NCBI GenBank assembly: GCA_024641635.1
Contig: JAHECS010000014.1
Span: 36,858 to 75,233, forward strand
Direction: 5' to 3'
DNA from: Actinomycetes bacterium
Lineage (GTDB): Bacteria; Actinomycetota; Actinomycetes; S36-B12
Length of the DNA: 38,376 bases
A model generated the notes under the pieces. That model had not been told where the DNA came from and did no database searches. It worked only from the letters and a program-made list of their open reading frames with translations. Numbering within the stretch: position 1 is the stretch's first letter; each line of letters begins with the position of its first letter. Shown here piece after piece: positions 8,231 to 17,292 of the stretch. A program made the translations under genes and the position numbers.

Positions 8231-8638
8231 GGAGCCGTCCTGCTGTGGTGGGGCATACATCGGCAATGGGGTCGTGGGGGACCAGTCAATACGGTCCGTT
8301 TGTTCGGGACGATGACAAACGAATGGGTTGGAATCCCCAACGCGTTGAGCGGCTCACCGCATCAACACCGCTGAAAGCCACGAGTCTCGGGGTTGGTCAC
8401 ACCTTGGGTGGAGACCTACGCATTACGAGACAACTTCCCACCCTCGCGGCCATGAGGGAAACTCACTGATACCAACCGGTCTTGCCTCCTCCGGGCCCCT
8501 GGAGACCCACCCAGATGACTGGAGTTGGGGCTAACATTGGGGCTAGGCATCGGCCCCGCTGCCCCGATCACTCCTTTAGACCTACGCACCACCGATGCTT
8601 TGGCGCGTGACGCGGACGCGAGTACGCCGTGCAGGTCG
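8231..8638. other. Gene-poor intergenic stretch with short direct repeat
   Basis: No convincing gene in about 400 nt. TTGGGGCTA occurs twice in tandem with a 3-nt spacer (8525-8533 and 8537-8545). A small hairpin-like GTTGG/CCAAC pair is near 8326. Nothing here is diagnostic of a mobile element, although the stretch lies inside the putative tRNA-linked island. Confidence 0.4.
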
Positions 8639-8661
8639 CGGGGGGTCCTGCGCACCCCCCG
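8639..8661 (-). terminator. Terminator-like hairpin after P450
   Basis: CGGGGGGT (8639-8646) pairs with ACCCCCCG (8654-8661) around a 7-nt loop, starting 8 nt after the P450 stop codon on the minus strand. It is G/C only, without a U-tract. Confidence 0.55.
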
Positions 8662-8669
8662 AGCTCGAG

Positions 8670-9908
8670 TCAGGCGCGGCGGTGCACGACGGCTGGCATG
8701 GTGATGGGGCCGCGGATGATGTAGCTCCGCGTATAGACGGCTTCAGAGCCGGCGGCATCGATCGCGTCGACGTACTGGGCGAGGACCTGGAGAGCGATCT
8801 TGCTCTCCAGCCGCGCCAGGCCGGCACCGATGCACATGTGCGGGCCCTGTCCGAAGGCGATCTGGGAGCGCACGCCCTCGCGGTCCGGGTCGCACACGTC
8901 GGCGTGGGCGAACTGATGCTCATCGCGGTTAGCGCCTGCCAGCGACACCATCACGATCGTCCCGGGCGCCAGTTGGCGCCCATCCAGCTCCGTAGCGACG
9001 GCGACGACACGGCGTGCGCTCTGCGTCGGGGAGGCGAGGCGCAGGCACTCCTCAACGACGAACTCGGCGTGGCTGGGATCGTCGCGAAGGCGCTGCCAGA
9101 GGGCGCGATCCGATCCGACGAGGCGCACGGCCTCGGCGATGAACTTCCCGGTCGTCTCATTGCCGGCGACCACGAGCTCCCGCAGCAGCGTGAGGAGCAG
9201 GGACACCTGGACGCCCTCGCCAGAGTCCGGATCCTCCTCATCGATGGCCTGGGCGAGCTCGGCGATCACGCCCGGTGTTCCGTTCTCGCGGTTCTCGCGC
9301 ATGACCGTGACCATCGTCTGCTGAAAGTCGAGGAGGTCGGCTTCGTAGCGCAGCCAGTCCTCCGATGACGGGGTGGCGCCGATGCTCGCCACGGCCGCTG
9401 TGCTCCAACGGCGGATGTCCGTGCTGCGCTCCGGGGGGAGGCCGAGGACCTTGGAGATCGCCCAGACGGGCAGGGGCTCTCCGAAGGCAGTCAGGAAGTC
9501 GATGGACTCACCATCCGGCAAGGCAGCGGCCAAGTCCGCAGCGGCGTGACGGACAAGAGGTTCGAGCGTGGTGAGTGCACGTGGGGTGAAGGCCTTGTTA
9601 ACCATCTGGCGATTGCGGGTGTGCAGGGGCGCATCGCTGGTGCCCAGTGCATTCGTGTACGGCCAGCCCTGGGCTCGGATGGCTGCGACCTCATCCGCAA
9701 TGTCGCCTGGGACTGAGACGTGCTTGTGGATGTGGGACGAGTACGTCTTCGGGTCGGTGAGGACCTGTCGGGCGAGGTCGAAGTCCGTGACGATGACCCA
9801 GCCATCGGTCGTGATTGCCGTGCGCCCTTGCCCACGGAGGGCCGCGAGGCACTGCACAGGTGTGTCGAGGAACTCCGAGGAAGCGATGTCGACAGGAACG
9901 CTGGTCAT
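8670..9908 (-). CDS. Cytochrome P450
   Basis: 412-aa bacterial class I P450 monooxygenase of normal length and soluble. I-helix motif VAGNETT (247-253) supplies the oxygen-activating Thr; Asn replaces the acidic residue more often seen before ET. The K-helix ExxR is E287/R290. The heme-binding loop FGQGPHMCIG (352-361) carries the proximal ligand Cys359. The ATG is at 9908. It would need an electron-transfer pair; a ferredoxin of the right type lies at 6326-6526 on the same strand, but no ferredoxin reductase is nearby. It sits 31 nt downstream of the truncated integrase gene. The substrate cannot be inferred. Confidence 0.95.
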   Translation of the reverse strand: MTSVPVDIASSEFLDTPVQCLAALRGQGRTAITTDGWVIVTDFDLARQVLTDPKTYSSHIHKHVSVPGDIADEVAAIRAQGWPYTNALGTSDAPLHTRNRQMVNKAFTPRALTTLEPLVRHAAADLAAALPDGESIDFLTAFGEPLPVWAISKVLGLPPERSTDIRRWSTAAVASIGATPSSEDWLRYEADLLDFQQTMVTVMRENRENGTPGVIAELAQAIDEEDPDSGEGVQVSLLLTLLRELVVAGNETTGKFIAEAVRLVGSDRALWQRLRDDPSHAEFVVEECLRLASPTQSARRVVAVATELDGRQLAPGTIVMVSLAGANRDEHQFAHADVCDPDREGVRSQIAFGQGPHMCIGAGLARLESKIALQVLAQYVDAIDAAGSEAVYTRSYIIRGPITMPAVVHRRA

Positions 9909-9939
9909 TGGGCGAGACTACTTCCAGGCACGCTCGGAC

Positions 9940-10290
9940 TCAGGCCGGCAGCACGTGGTTGGCCAGCATTCCCTCCTGTCGCTGGTGCCGGGCGGGCTCG
10001 GCCCGCTTGAGCAGCACGTACATCTCGTGCAGGTAATGGGCGGCCACCGTGGCGAAGTCGTCGCTTCCGCGAGCGGCGACATCGACGAGACGGGCCGGGT
10101 CGAAGTCGGGCGCCGGGTCGCCCGCGGCGAGAGTCTCCAGCACGATGGTGCGCCACCGCAGCGCGTGGGCGCGGGTCGCCAGGGTGTACTTGCGTCGCCG
10201 GGTCGAGCCGTGCACCGCCGGCACGCTGAACTGCCACGAACCGGACGGGGTGCGGGTGGGCGTGGCGCTGACGCGCCGACCGGCGCTCAC
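9940..10290 (-). pseudogene. Truncated tyrosine integrase (N-terminal part only)
   Basis: 116 codons resembling the N-terminal arm-binding and SAM-like core-binding domains of phage/ICE tyrosine recombinases. The first part (RRVSATPTRTPSGSWQFSVP, then STRRRKYTLATRAHALRW) fits a beta-strand arm domain. The later DDFATVAAHYLHEMYVLLKR and HQRQEGMLANHVLPA fit the start of the core-binding helices. The frame stops at HVLPA, where a full integrase would continue for roughly 270 residues through R...HxxR...Y; none of that catalytic domain is present. Its GTG start overlaps the stop of the HTH gene (GTGA), the usual xis-int arrangement. The family call rests on pattern recognition. Confidence 0.6.
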
Positions 10291-10706
10291 GAGGCCACCG
10301 CCATCGCGCCGACGCCCGGGCTGCCGGGGCGCTGGCTGCGCCAGAACGCGACTTCCTGCTCGAGCATCTCGACCTTGGTACGCAGGACCGCAATCTCAAC
10401 CAGCAGGGCCGCGTCACCGGCGTCGGCGTCGGCCGTGGTGAACGTGGATGCGGGCTGAACACGGGCCGCCGGCGCGATACCCGCGTCGACCAGGTCGGCG
10501 ATGGGCACGTACCACCGCTCGATTTCGTCGCCGATGATGCGCTTCTTGACCGCGCGCGAGAACTTGCCGTGCCGCAGCCGCATCTTGACGGTGTCGTAGG
10601 ACACCTCGAACAACTCGGCGGCCTCGGTGAGCGTGACCTCCGCGCGCGGGTCATACAGGCCGGTTGCGGTGACCAGCGGGCGGGGGGGCGGCGGTGGGGT
10701 GCTCAT
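10287..10706 (-). CDS. Excisionase-like helix-turn-helix protein with coiled coil
   Basis: 139-aa DNA-binding protein. A Pro-rich N-terminus is followed by a MerR/excisionase-type HTH (VTLTEAAELFEVSYDTVKMR, then a wing ending IERWYVPIADLVDAG) and a leucine-rich coiled coil at about residues 100-125 (LLVEIAVLRTKVEMLEQEVA). Genes of this type commonly sit directly upstream of integrase in actinobacterial integrative elements, exactly as here. It is probably a leftover of the same element. The ATG is at 10706 with an A/G-rich leader upstream. It may act as recombination directionality factor or as a regulator. Confidence 0.75.
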   Translation of the reverse strand: MSTPPPPPRPLVTATGLYDPRAEVTLTEAAELFEVSYDTVKMRLRHGKFSRAVKKRIIGDEIERWYVPIADLVDAGIAPAARVQPASTFTTADADAGDAALLVEIAVLRTKVEMLEQEVAFWRSQRPGSPGVGAMAVAS

Positions 10707-11092
10707 AGCGGGTGCTTCTTTCCAGGAGGAGTTATTGCTGTCCTGGTGTTCATCGGCGCCCTCTTACTTTCGTTTACAGCACCGATCCGGGCCCTCGGCG
10801 CCCTTGACGCCACCGGTCCGGCAGGGCCGGCTCCCCCGCAGTCCCATCCAGCCCTGCGGTGGGACCACCGCCGGCGACCGGTAACCCACCGACCTCCCCG
10901 CCGGGGCCGGAGCCGGCCCGCCAGCAGTGTCACGGCCGAGGGGCACGCGGTGTCAGCGTCGGTCAGCAGGCAGGTCAGGACCGTTCCCGTGAGGGAGATC
11001 GGCCCGCCGCAGGACCTCCCCTGGGGCTGTGCCGGAGGTGCGCAATGGGGAGAAATGGGCGAGAAATAGGGGTCGCCCGACCCGGGAATGAC
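10707..11092. other. Intergenic between HTH gene and tRNA terminator
   Basis: About 385 nt with no convincing gene on either strand. Upstream of the HTH gene there is a purine-rich stretch and an A/T-richer patch around 10740-10790 that could hold its promoter. No complete second copy of the tRNA 3' end is present. Confidence 0.4.
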
Positions 11093-11119
11093 GAAACCCC
11101 CCTCGTGGAGGGGGGTTTC
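11093..11119 (-). terminator. Strong hairpin downstream of tRNA-fMet
   Basis: Perfect 12-bp stem GAAACCCCCCTC (11093-11104) / GAGGGGGGTTTC (11108-11119) with a 3-nt loop, 25 nt beyond the tRNA 3' end. On the minus strand the 3' arm ends GGGGGGTTTC and is followed by GTCATT, so it can act as an intrinsic terminator of the tRNA transcript. Confidence 0.8.
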
Positions 11120-11144
11120 AACCCAGCGTTCAACCGGGTCTAAG

Positions 11145-11218
11145 TAGCGGGGACAGGATTTGAACCTGTGACCTCTGGGTTATGAGCCCAGCGAGCTACC
11201 GAGCTGCTCCACCCCGCG
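11145..11218 (-). tRNA. Initiator tRNA-fMet (anticodon CAT)
   Basis: 74-nt cloverleaf. The acceptor stem from GCGGGG pairs with CCCCGC. Positions 1 and 72 are C and T (unpaired), the D-loop region has AGCTCGGTAGCTC, the anticodon loop is CTCATAA closed by three G-C pairs (GGG/CCC), and the T-loop GGTTCAAATCC is normal. The unpaired first position and the GGG/CCC anticodon stem are hallmarks of the initiator tRNA. CCA is not encoded (the genome reads ACT after position 72). It starts 25 nt after the stop of the membrane-protein gene at 11244, so it may be co-transcribed or have a promoter inside that gene. Confidence 0.97.
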
Positions 11219-11243
11219 TCGATTGCTACGTCAGGATACGTGC

Positions 11244-11951
11244 CTACTCGGCGGACTCCAAATCGGGGGTCATCTCGGGAGGGTCCGGTTCCTCCTCCAT
11301 CGCCGCCTCCCGGTCCGCCCACGCACTGCGGTAGATCACCGCCCAGGCGGTCGTGATCCACGCGATGGCGAATCCCGCCACCAGCCACACCACGAGGCTG
11401 GCCAGCGCCCCGCGAAGGAAGAAGCCGGTCAGCCCGGCCAGCACCCAGCCGAGGAGCACCCCTACGGCCACCACGACCACCGTCACGAGCCAGCGCCAGA
11501 AGCGCCGCCCGATGGTCCTGAAGTTCGCGCCGAGCGCGTTGCGACGGCCGTCGAGCGCCGCCAGCAGGAGGAAGGGGGTGAGGGCGACGACCAGCAGCGC
11601 CGGGACGGTGTAGAACGCCAGGCCGACGATGACCGCGGCGCCGAGCGCGATCGCCCAGACGGAGTAGAGGAGTCCCTGCGGGCGCATCACGCCGAGGGCG
11701 CGCGACCAGCCGACCCGACCGTCAGAGACGAGCAGTGCACTGGCCGTCACGAACCCGAGCGAGACGATGAAGCCCGCGGCACTCACCAGTGCCAGGAGGA
11801 TGAGGATCGCGTCGTCGTCGGTACGGATCCCCGGCCAGGCGAGGATCGCCTGCAGGCCGGCGTTGGCGATCACCACCGGGATGATCACCGACCAGCCACG
11901 CCACATCCGCAGAGCAGCGGCGGCGAGAGCCGATCGACGGTAGGTGGTCAT
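11244..11951 (-). CDS. Integral membrane protein of unknown function
   Basis: 235-aa protein with about five or six hydrophobic helices: WSVIIPVVIANAGLQAIL, ILILLALVSAAGFIVSLGFV, LYSVWAIALGAAVIVGLAF, VPALLVVALTPFLLLAAL, WLVTVVVVAVGVLLGWVLAG and a final LVVWLVAGFAIAWITTAWAV. The tail is acidic (EEEPDPPEMTPDLESAE). Not recognised beyond resemblance to actinobacterial multi-pass proteins. Its ATG overlaps the stop of the lipoprotein gene (ATGA, 11948-11951), making it the last gene of the phosphoesterase-lipoprotein-membrane protein operon. Confidence 0.85.
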   Translation of the reverse strand: MTTYRRSALAAAALRMWRGWSVIIPVVIANAGLQAILAWPGIRTDDDAILILLALVSAAGFIVSLGFVTASALLVSDGRVGWSRALGVMRPQGLLYSVWAIALGAAVIVGLAFYTVPALLVVALTPFLLLAALDGRRNALGANFRTIGRRFWRWLVTVVVVAVGVLLGWVLAGLTGFFLRGALASLVVWLVAGFAIAWITTAWAVIYRSAWADREAAMEEEPDPPEMTPDLESAE

Positions 11952-12304
11952 CGCGTGTCCTGCGCGGCCTCGTCGATGATCCGCTGGATCGGCCCGTCGT
12001 AGATCACGGTTCCGTTCACGACCACCGACAGATCGCTCCCATCAGGACCCTGGGTCGTCGCCTGGATCACCGCGCCGTCCGTGAGCGTGCCCACGCACGA
12101 GATGAAGTCGCCCGCGTCCGTGCACACGGGTGCATCGCGGATCGTCAGCTTCTGCGCCAGGACCGCATCGATGGTGGCGATGCGCGCGGTGGCGAGGTCG
12201 TCCCCGCCGACCGGTGCGAGGCCCGCGATCTGCGACGAGCACCCACCCGTCGCCGCAGCAGCGACGGCGAGCAGCACGGCGAGCGCGATCGCACGGCGAG
12301 TCAC
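11948..12304 (-). CDS. Small secreted lipoprotein (DUF4333-like)
   Basis: 118-aa protein beginning MTRRAIALAVLLAVAAAATG with lipobox TGG-C-SS, so lipid-anchored outside the membrane. The mature part is short and has two Cys (PVCTDAGDFISCVG) that could form a disulfide. Its shape (small beta-rich domain after a lipobox, with a CxxxxxxxxC pair) resembles DUF4333-type actinobacterial lipoproteins, but this is not certain. I chose the GTG at 12304 because it overlaps the upstream stop (GTGA) and gives a proper signal peptide; longer readings prepend Arg-rich noise. Confidence 0.82.
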   Translation of the reverse strand: MTRRAIALAVLLAVAAAATGGCSSQIAGLAPVGGDDLATARIATIDAVLAQKLTIRDAPVCTDAGDFISCVGTLTDGAVIQATTQGPDGSDLSVVVNGTVIYDGPIQRIIDEAAQDTR

Positions 12305-14091
12305 GCTGTCCACCCACCCTCGTAGGACACGATCCGCGCCCGCGCCTCCGCCTGCGCGGCCTCGATCTGCTGGTCGGTGAACCGACCGAGGTCGAACGGC
12401 GCCGGCAGCAACAGTTCCGTGTTGCGATCGAGCTCGGAGCCCACCCGCATCGCGGGGTTCTCCACCCAGTCGTTGGCGCTGAGCTCGCGACTCAGGCTCG
12501 CCAGCCCGATCGGCGTCAGCTCGCCGTTCCACTGCGCCGGTGCGGCGTGGTCCACCGCCGTCGTGAAGATGCTCAGCGTGCCGTCACGGTTGTCGACGAC
12601 CTCCACGACCTGCTGCTGCTGCGGGTAGTCGATGCACGAGGCAGTGGTGAGCTCCCAGAAGCCGCCCGTGCCGTCGTCCCTCGCGTGCGGCGTCACCGTG
12701 TTGATGTGGGTGTGCCCGTTCACCCACGCGACGACGTTGGGGTGGCGCAGGAGCATCGCGATGAACTCCTCGCCGTGGACGAGGCGCTGCGGATCCGTCG
12801 CCAGCTCTGCCGGATTCTCGAGGGTGAAGGAGTTGTGGTGGCTGAATACGAGAGCGAGACGGCCGTCGGACTCGGCCTGCGCGACCCCGTCCTCGAGCCA
12901 CGCGAACTGCTCCTCCGGGAGGGCGCCGTCGGGACCCGCCACCTGGTTGCACGTGTCGAGCCCGAACGCGCGCGCGAAGGGCCCGATGTCGGCGGACCAG
13001 TACGTGCGTCCGCTGTCGAGGTTCGCCTGGGTGAAGCCGTGGCCCACGGGGCCAGGGTTCGCCGGGGTGGTGAAGTGCTCGCGCATGAAGTCCTGCGGCT
13101 CGAACAGGGCGCGCCTGCCGTCCGCCGTGACCGCCCGGGCGCCGAGGTGGATGCCGACATTGGTCGTCAGGGCCTGCACCAGCCGGCCGGCAGCCGAGGT
13201 CTCCGCCGCCCAGCCACCCACGTAGTCGAGGCCCAGCGCCATCCAGTCCCAGTACTTGCGATCGCCGACGGCGAGAGCCCGCAGCGTCTCGGGCACTCCA
13301 AGGGTGCCGAGGTAGGTGGTGTCGTGGTTGCCGTACACGGTGTACCAGGGCACGGGCAGGCCAGGACTCTCCACCTCCTGCGTGACAGCCGCGGCTAGCA
13401 GGCCGGGGACCCGGGGGAACCCGTAGGCCCCGAAGGGATCGGATTCCGGGTCCTCGGGGTGGTAGGCGTACCACGCCTCCTGCCAGGCCTGGACACCGTC
13501 GTAGACACCGTCGCGCCCCGAGTTCGGGACCAGCGGTGTCCCGTCGAGGGCGTCGATGTACCAGCGCAGCTCGAGCCTGCTCAGCATGTCGGTGCTGTCG
13601 CCCGTGACGAACGCCGCAGACATCGGGGCGCCCGTGATGGGGGACGTACGCAGGTCCGCGATCGCACGCACGGTCGACGCGGCGACGAAAGTCGTGAGGG
13701 TGTCCTGGGGGCGGAAGGCGCCGGCCCACAGGCTGTGGTCCTGGGCGATCAGCGGCTCGAGCCGCGCCGGGCTCTGCGCATCGATGATGTGCATGTCGGA
13801 CAGGTGCCCGACGTACAGGAGCGATCGCCGGCGCTCCGTCCGCTGCGGGTCGGGGATCTGACGCAGGAGGTCAAGGCGCGGGTAGTGCAGCTCGCCCCTG
13901 CCCGGGATGAGCGTGCGGTAGTTGCGACTGCTCACCGGACCGATGGCGATGGTCTGGTCGATCGTGCTCGGCACGTCCGACTGGGCCGCCGGGGCCGCCA
14001 GGACGCTTCCGAGTGCCTCCCGAGGCAGGCCCCAGGCCGCACTGAGGCTGGCCACTGTGGCCAGGAACGCCCTCCTGCTCAAGCCGGCCAT
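12301..14091 (-). CDS. Tat-exported metallophosphoesterase (PPA1498 family)
   Basis: 596-aa secreted calcineurin-like phosphoesterase. The N-terminal LSRRAFLATVASLSAAWG is a twin-arginine (Tat) signal. The dimetal centre motifs are all present: SDMH (D-x-H), GDSTDM, YGNHD, SHHNS and NGHTH. The length and the Tat signal fit the TIGR03767 family named after the Propionibacterium acnes protein PPA1498. The substrate is not known; an extracytoplasmic phosphodiester or phosphomonoester is expected. It overlaps the lipoprotein gene by 4 nt, and the three genes likely form one functional unit. The glnK stop is 43 nt upstream, so read-through from amtB-glnK is possible. Confidence 0.93.
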   Translation of the reverse strand: MAGLSRRAFLATVASLSAAWGLPREALGSVLAAPAAQSDVPSTIDQTIAIGPVSSRNYRTLIPGRGELHYPRLDLLRQIPDPQRTERRRSLLYVGHLSDMHIIDAQSPARLEPLIAQDHSLWAGAFRPQDTLTTFVAASTVRAIADLRTSPITGAPMSAAFVTGDSTDMLSRLELRWYIDALDGTPLVPNSGRDGVYDGVQAWQEAWYAYHPEDPESDPFGAYGFPRVPGLLAAAVTQEVESPGLPVPWYTVYGNHDTTYLGTLGVPETLRALAVGDRKYWDWMALGLDYVGGWAAETSAAGRLVQALTTNVGIHLGARAVTADGRRALFEPQDFMREHFTTPANPGPVGHGFTQANLDSGRTYWSADIGPFARAFGLDTCNQVAGPDGALPEEQFAWLEDGVAQAESDGRLALVFSHHNSFTLENPAELATDPQRLVHGEEFIAMLLRHPNVVAWVNGHTHINTVTPHARDDGTGGFWELTTASCIDYPQQQQVVEVVDNRDGTLSIFTTAVDHAAPAQWNGELTPIGLASLSRELSANDWVENPAMRVGSELDRNTELLLPAPFDLGRFTDQQIEAAQAEARARIVSYEGGWTA

Positions 14092-14134
14092 GGGGGGATT
14101 GTCGTCGCTGGCGGCCCGACAGTCCGGCGGATGC

Positions 14135-15798
<1,664 letters not shown>

Positions 15799-15874
15799 GG
15801 GGTTCCCTCTGCAGCGGGATGGGTCGGGCCGAAGTATGCCGTTCCCGGTTGACGCGTCACGGCGGCCCCGGCGA

Positions 15875-16303
15875 TCAGTCAGTGTCGCGCGAACTGCGCA
15901 GCCTCTTGGTCATGCCGCGGCTCTTCTTCGCCTTGATCCGCCTATCGTTCGCCGCCCGACTCGGCTTGGTCGGTCGTCGCGTGCGGGGAGGCGGCGCCAT
16001 CGCCTCGCGCAGGGCATCCGCCAGGCGCCGCTCGGCGGCCCGCCGGTTCTGCAGCTGCGAGCGGTGCTCGGAAGCGGTGACCGTCAAGCTCCCCTCGACG
16101 AGCCTGCTCGACAGCCGAGCCAACGCGCGCTGCTTGAGGTGCTCCGGGATGCTGGGCGACCCGGCGAGGTCGAAGACCAGCTGGACGCGGGAGTCGGCCG
16201 TGTTGACACTCTGGCCGCCGGGACCGGATGCCCGCGAGAAGCGCCAGGTCAGCTCGTGCGACGGGATGACGAGCCCGCTGCGGAGCTCCACGCCGTCGTC
16301 CAT
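15875..16303 (-). CDS. arfB: Peptidyl-tRNA hydrolase ArfB (YaeJ-type ribosome rescue)
   Basis: 142-aa release-factor-like protein. It has the catalytic GGQ in SRASGPGGQSVNTADSRV and a long basic C-terminal tail (RRPTKPSRAANDRRIKAKKS onward) that inserts into the empty mRNA channel of stalled ribosomes. It hydrolyses peptidyl-tRNA on non-stop complexes. The start ATG 16303 (MDDGVELRSG) is chosen from family alignment; the GAGGT just before it is close. An upstream extension to 16414 has no family match. Single-gene unit, divergent from the cupin gene at 16405. Confidence 0.93.
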   Translation of the reverse strand: MDDGVELRSGLVIPSHELTWRFSRASGPGGQSVNTADSRVQLVFDLAGSPSIPEHLKQRALARLSSRLVEGSLTVTASEHRSQLQNRRAAERRLADALREAMAPPPRTRRPTKPSRAANDRRIKAKKSRGMTKRLRSSRDTD

Positions 16304-16404
16304 GACCTCAGCATGGCGGACCCCGGATAGCGGTCGGACCTCTATGCAGGGCGGACGCGCGTGAGTAGCGTGACGTGGATCACACTCTCTCGAAGGAGAC
16401 GCCC

Positions 16405-16761
16405 ATGGGAGCAACCGCCGCGAAGTCGTTCGACGCCGCCGACGAGGTGCGAACGCCCGACAAGACGACCGTTGAGATCGTCCGCCTCCCCGGGGCGACC
16501 GTGGGCCGGTTCACGTTCCAGCCGGGTTGGAAATGGTCGGAGTGCGTGGCCCCCAAGGCCGGCACGGACTCCTGCCAGGCCAACCACATCGGCGCCGTGG
16601 TGTCGGGACGCCTGCACGTCGTCCACGAGGACGGAAGCACCATCGACGTCGGTCCCGGCGATGCGTACGTCATCGCACCCGGCCACGACGCGTGGGTCGT
16701 CGGCGACGAGACGTTCGTCGGCTACGAGTTCGAGAGCGCGGAGACCTACGCGGCCGGCTGA
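16405..16761 (+). CDS. Cupin-domain protein
   Basis: 118-aa small beta-barrel protein. The cupin core is GWKWSECVAPKAGTDSCQAN, HIGAVVSGRLHVVHEDG, then DVGPGDAYVIAPGHDAWVVG. One His of the usual metal site is visible in motif 1 (HIGAVVSG) and one in motif 2 (GHDAW), but the HxH pair is lacking, so metal binding is uncertain. The ATG at 16405 has AAGGAG 8 nt upstream; the in-frame GTG at 16375 lacks one. It ends 14 nt before the tandem repeats that precede palindrome copy 1. Confidence 0.87.
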   Translation: MGATAAKSFDAADEVRTPDKTTVEIVRLPGATVGRFTFQPGWKWSECVAPKAGTDSCQANHIGAVVSGRLHVVHEDGSTIDVGPGDAYVIAPGHDAWVVGDETFVGYEFESAETYAAG

Positions 16762-16774
16762 CCTCCCGCCGACC

Positions 16775-16804
16775 GACCGCCCTCCCGCCGACCGCCCTCC
16801 CGCC
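16775..16804. repeat. Two 15-bp tandem repeats left of palindrome copy 1
   Basis: GACCGCCCTCCCGCC occurs twice head to tail (16775-16789 and 16790-16804), with a partial unit GACCTCCCGCC at 16760-16770. The second unit runs into the left arm of the long palindrome. Confidence 0.9.
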
Positions 16805-16861
16805 GAGAGGCACGCTGTGGTCGTGAAACCAGGTGGTTTCACGACCACAGCGTGCCTCTCG
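16804..16861. repeat. Long palindromic repeat, copy 1
   Basis: Perfect 27-bp arms (16804-16830 and 16835-16861) with a 4-nt loop AGGT. The arm runs from CGAGAGGCACGC to GTCGTGAAACC; outside a one-base bulge the pairing continues with TCCCG/CGGGA. It lies in the convergent gap between the cupin gene and the small minus-strand gene, 12 nt from the latter's stop codon. Near-identical elements lie at 17203-17268 and 34033-34098. Confidence 0.97.
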
Positions 16862-16873
16862 CGGGACCGGGGG

Positions 16874-17158
16874 TCAGTCGGGCTCGGCATCGTCTTCCGG
16901 CGCGGGTAGCGAGATGACGATGCGATTCTCGTCGAGCATCCGGTCACCGGGGCTTGGCGTGGGCAACACCGCCTCGTTCTGACGGTCGAGCTCCTCCCGA
17001 GCACGCGCGGCACCAGGGTTGAACACCGCATCCAGGGCGCTGAAGCCACCACCGAGGGCGCTGCCGGCGCTCCCGGACGTCCCGGCAGACAGCCCGATGA
17101 AGATGCCCCGTCGGGGAGCCTCGTCGTCGTCCGAGTGCTCGTGCCCGCTGCCGTTCAC
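16874..17158 (-). CDS. Small hypothetical protein
   Basis: 94-aa product beginning MNGSGHEHSDDDEAPRRG from a GTG at 17158. It has an acidic/His N-terminus, a Gly/Ser-rich stretch (GLSAGTSGSAGSALGGGFSA), then ALDAVFNPGAARAREELDRQ and an acidic end. The 'VFNPG-x-ARxELxRQ' portion is of a kind seen in short actinobacterial unknowns. No function can be assigned. Codon bias supports translation. Reading farther upstream would run into palindrome copy 2, which is not protein-coding. The stop codon lies 12 nt from palindrome copy 1. Confidence 0.65.
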   Translation of the reverse strand: MNGSGHEHSDDDEAPRRGIFIGLSAGTSGSAGSALGGGFSALDAVFNPGAARAREELDRQNEAVLPTPSPGDRMLDENRIVISLPAPEDDAEPD

Positions 17159-17202
17159 CTTCCGATTGTCCCTCACGCAGGCGGCCCGAATCCGTCCCAT
17201 CC

Positions 17203-17268
17203 CCGCCGAGAGGCAAGCCGTGGTCGTGAAACCACCCCGTTTCACGACCACGGCTTGCCTCTCGGCGG
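17203..17268. repeat. Long palindromic repeat, copy 2
   Basis: Perfect 30-bp arms (17203-17232, 17239-17268) with a 6-nt loop CACCCC. Compared with copies 1 and 3, the segment GGCACGCTGTGG is GGCAAGCCGTGG, and the right arm carries the matching changes, so pairing is preserved by compensatory substitution. It lies 24 nt past the stop codon of the methyltransferase gene (minus strand) and upstream of the small gene. Confidence 0.97.
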
Positions 17269-17292
17269 AGGGGGGCCAGTCGGGGGGCGGGC

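Noticed and set aside
16803..16862. CRISPR-like repeats for the repeated palindrome family
   Set aside because: Copies are dispersed, not regularly spaced with unique spacers, and no cas genes are present.
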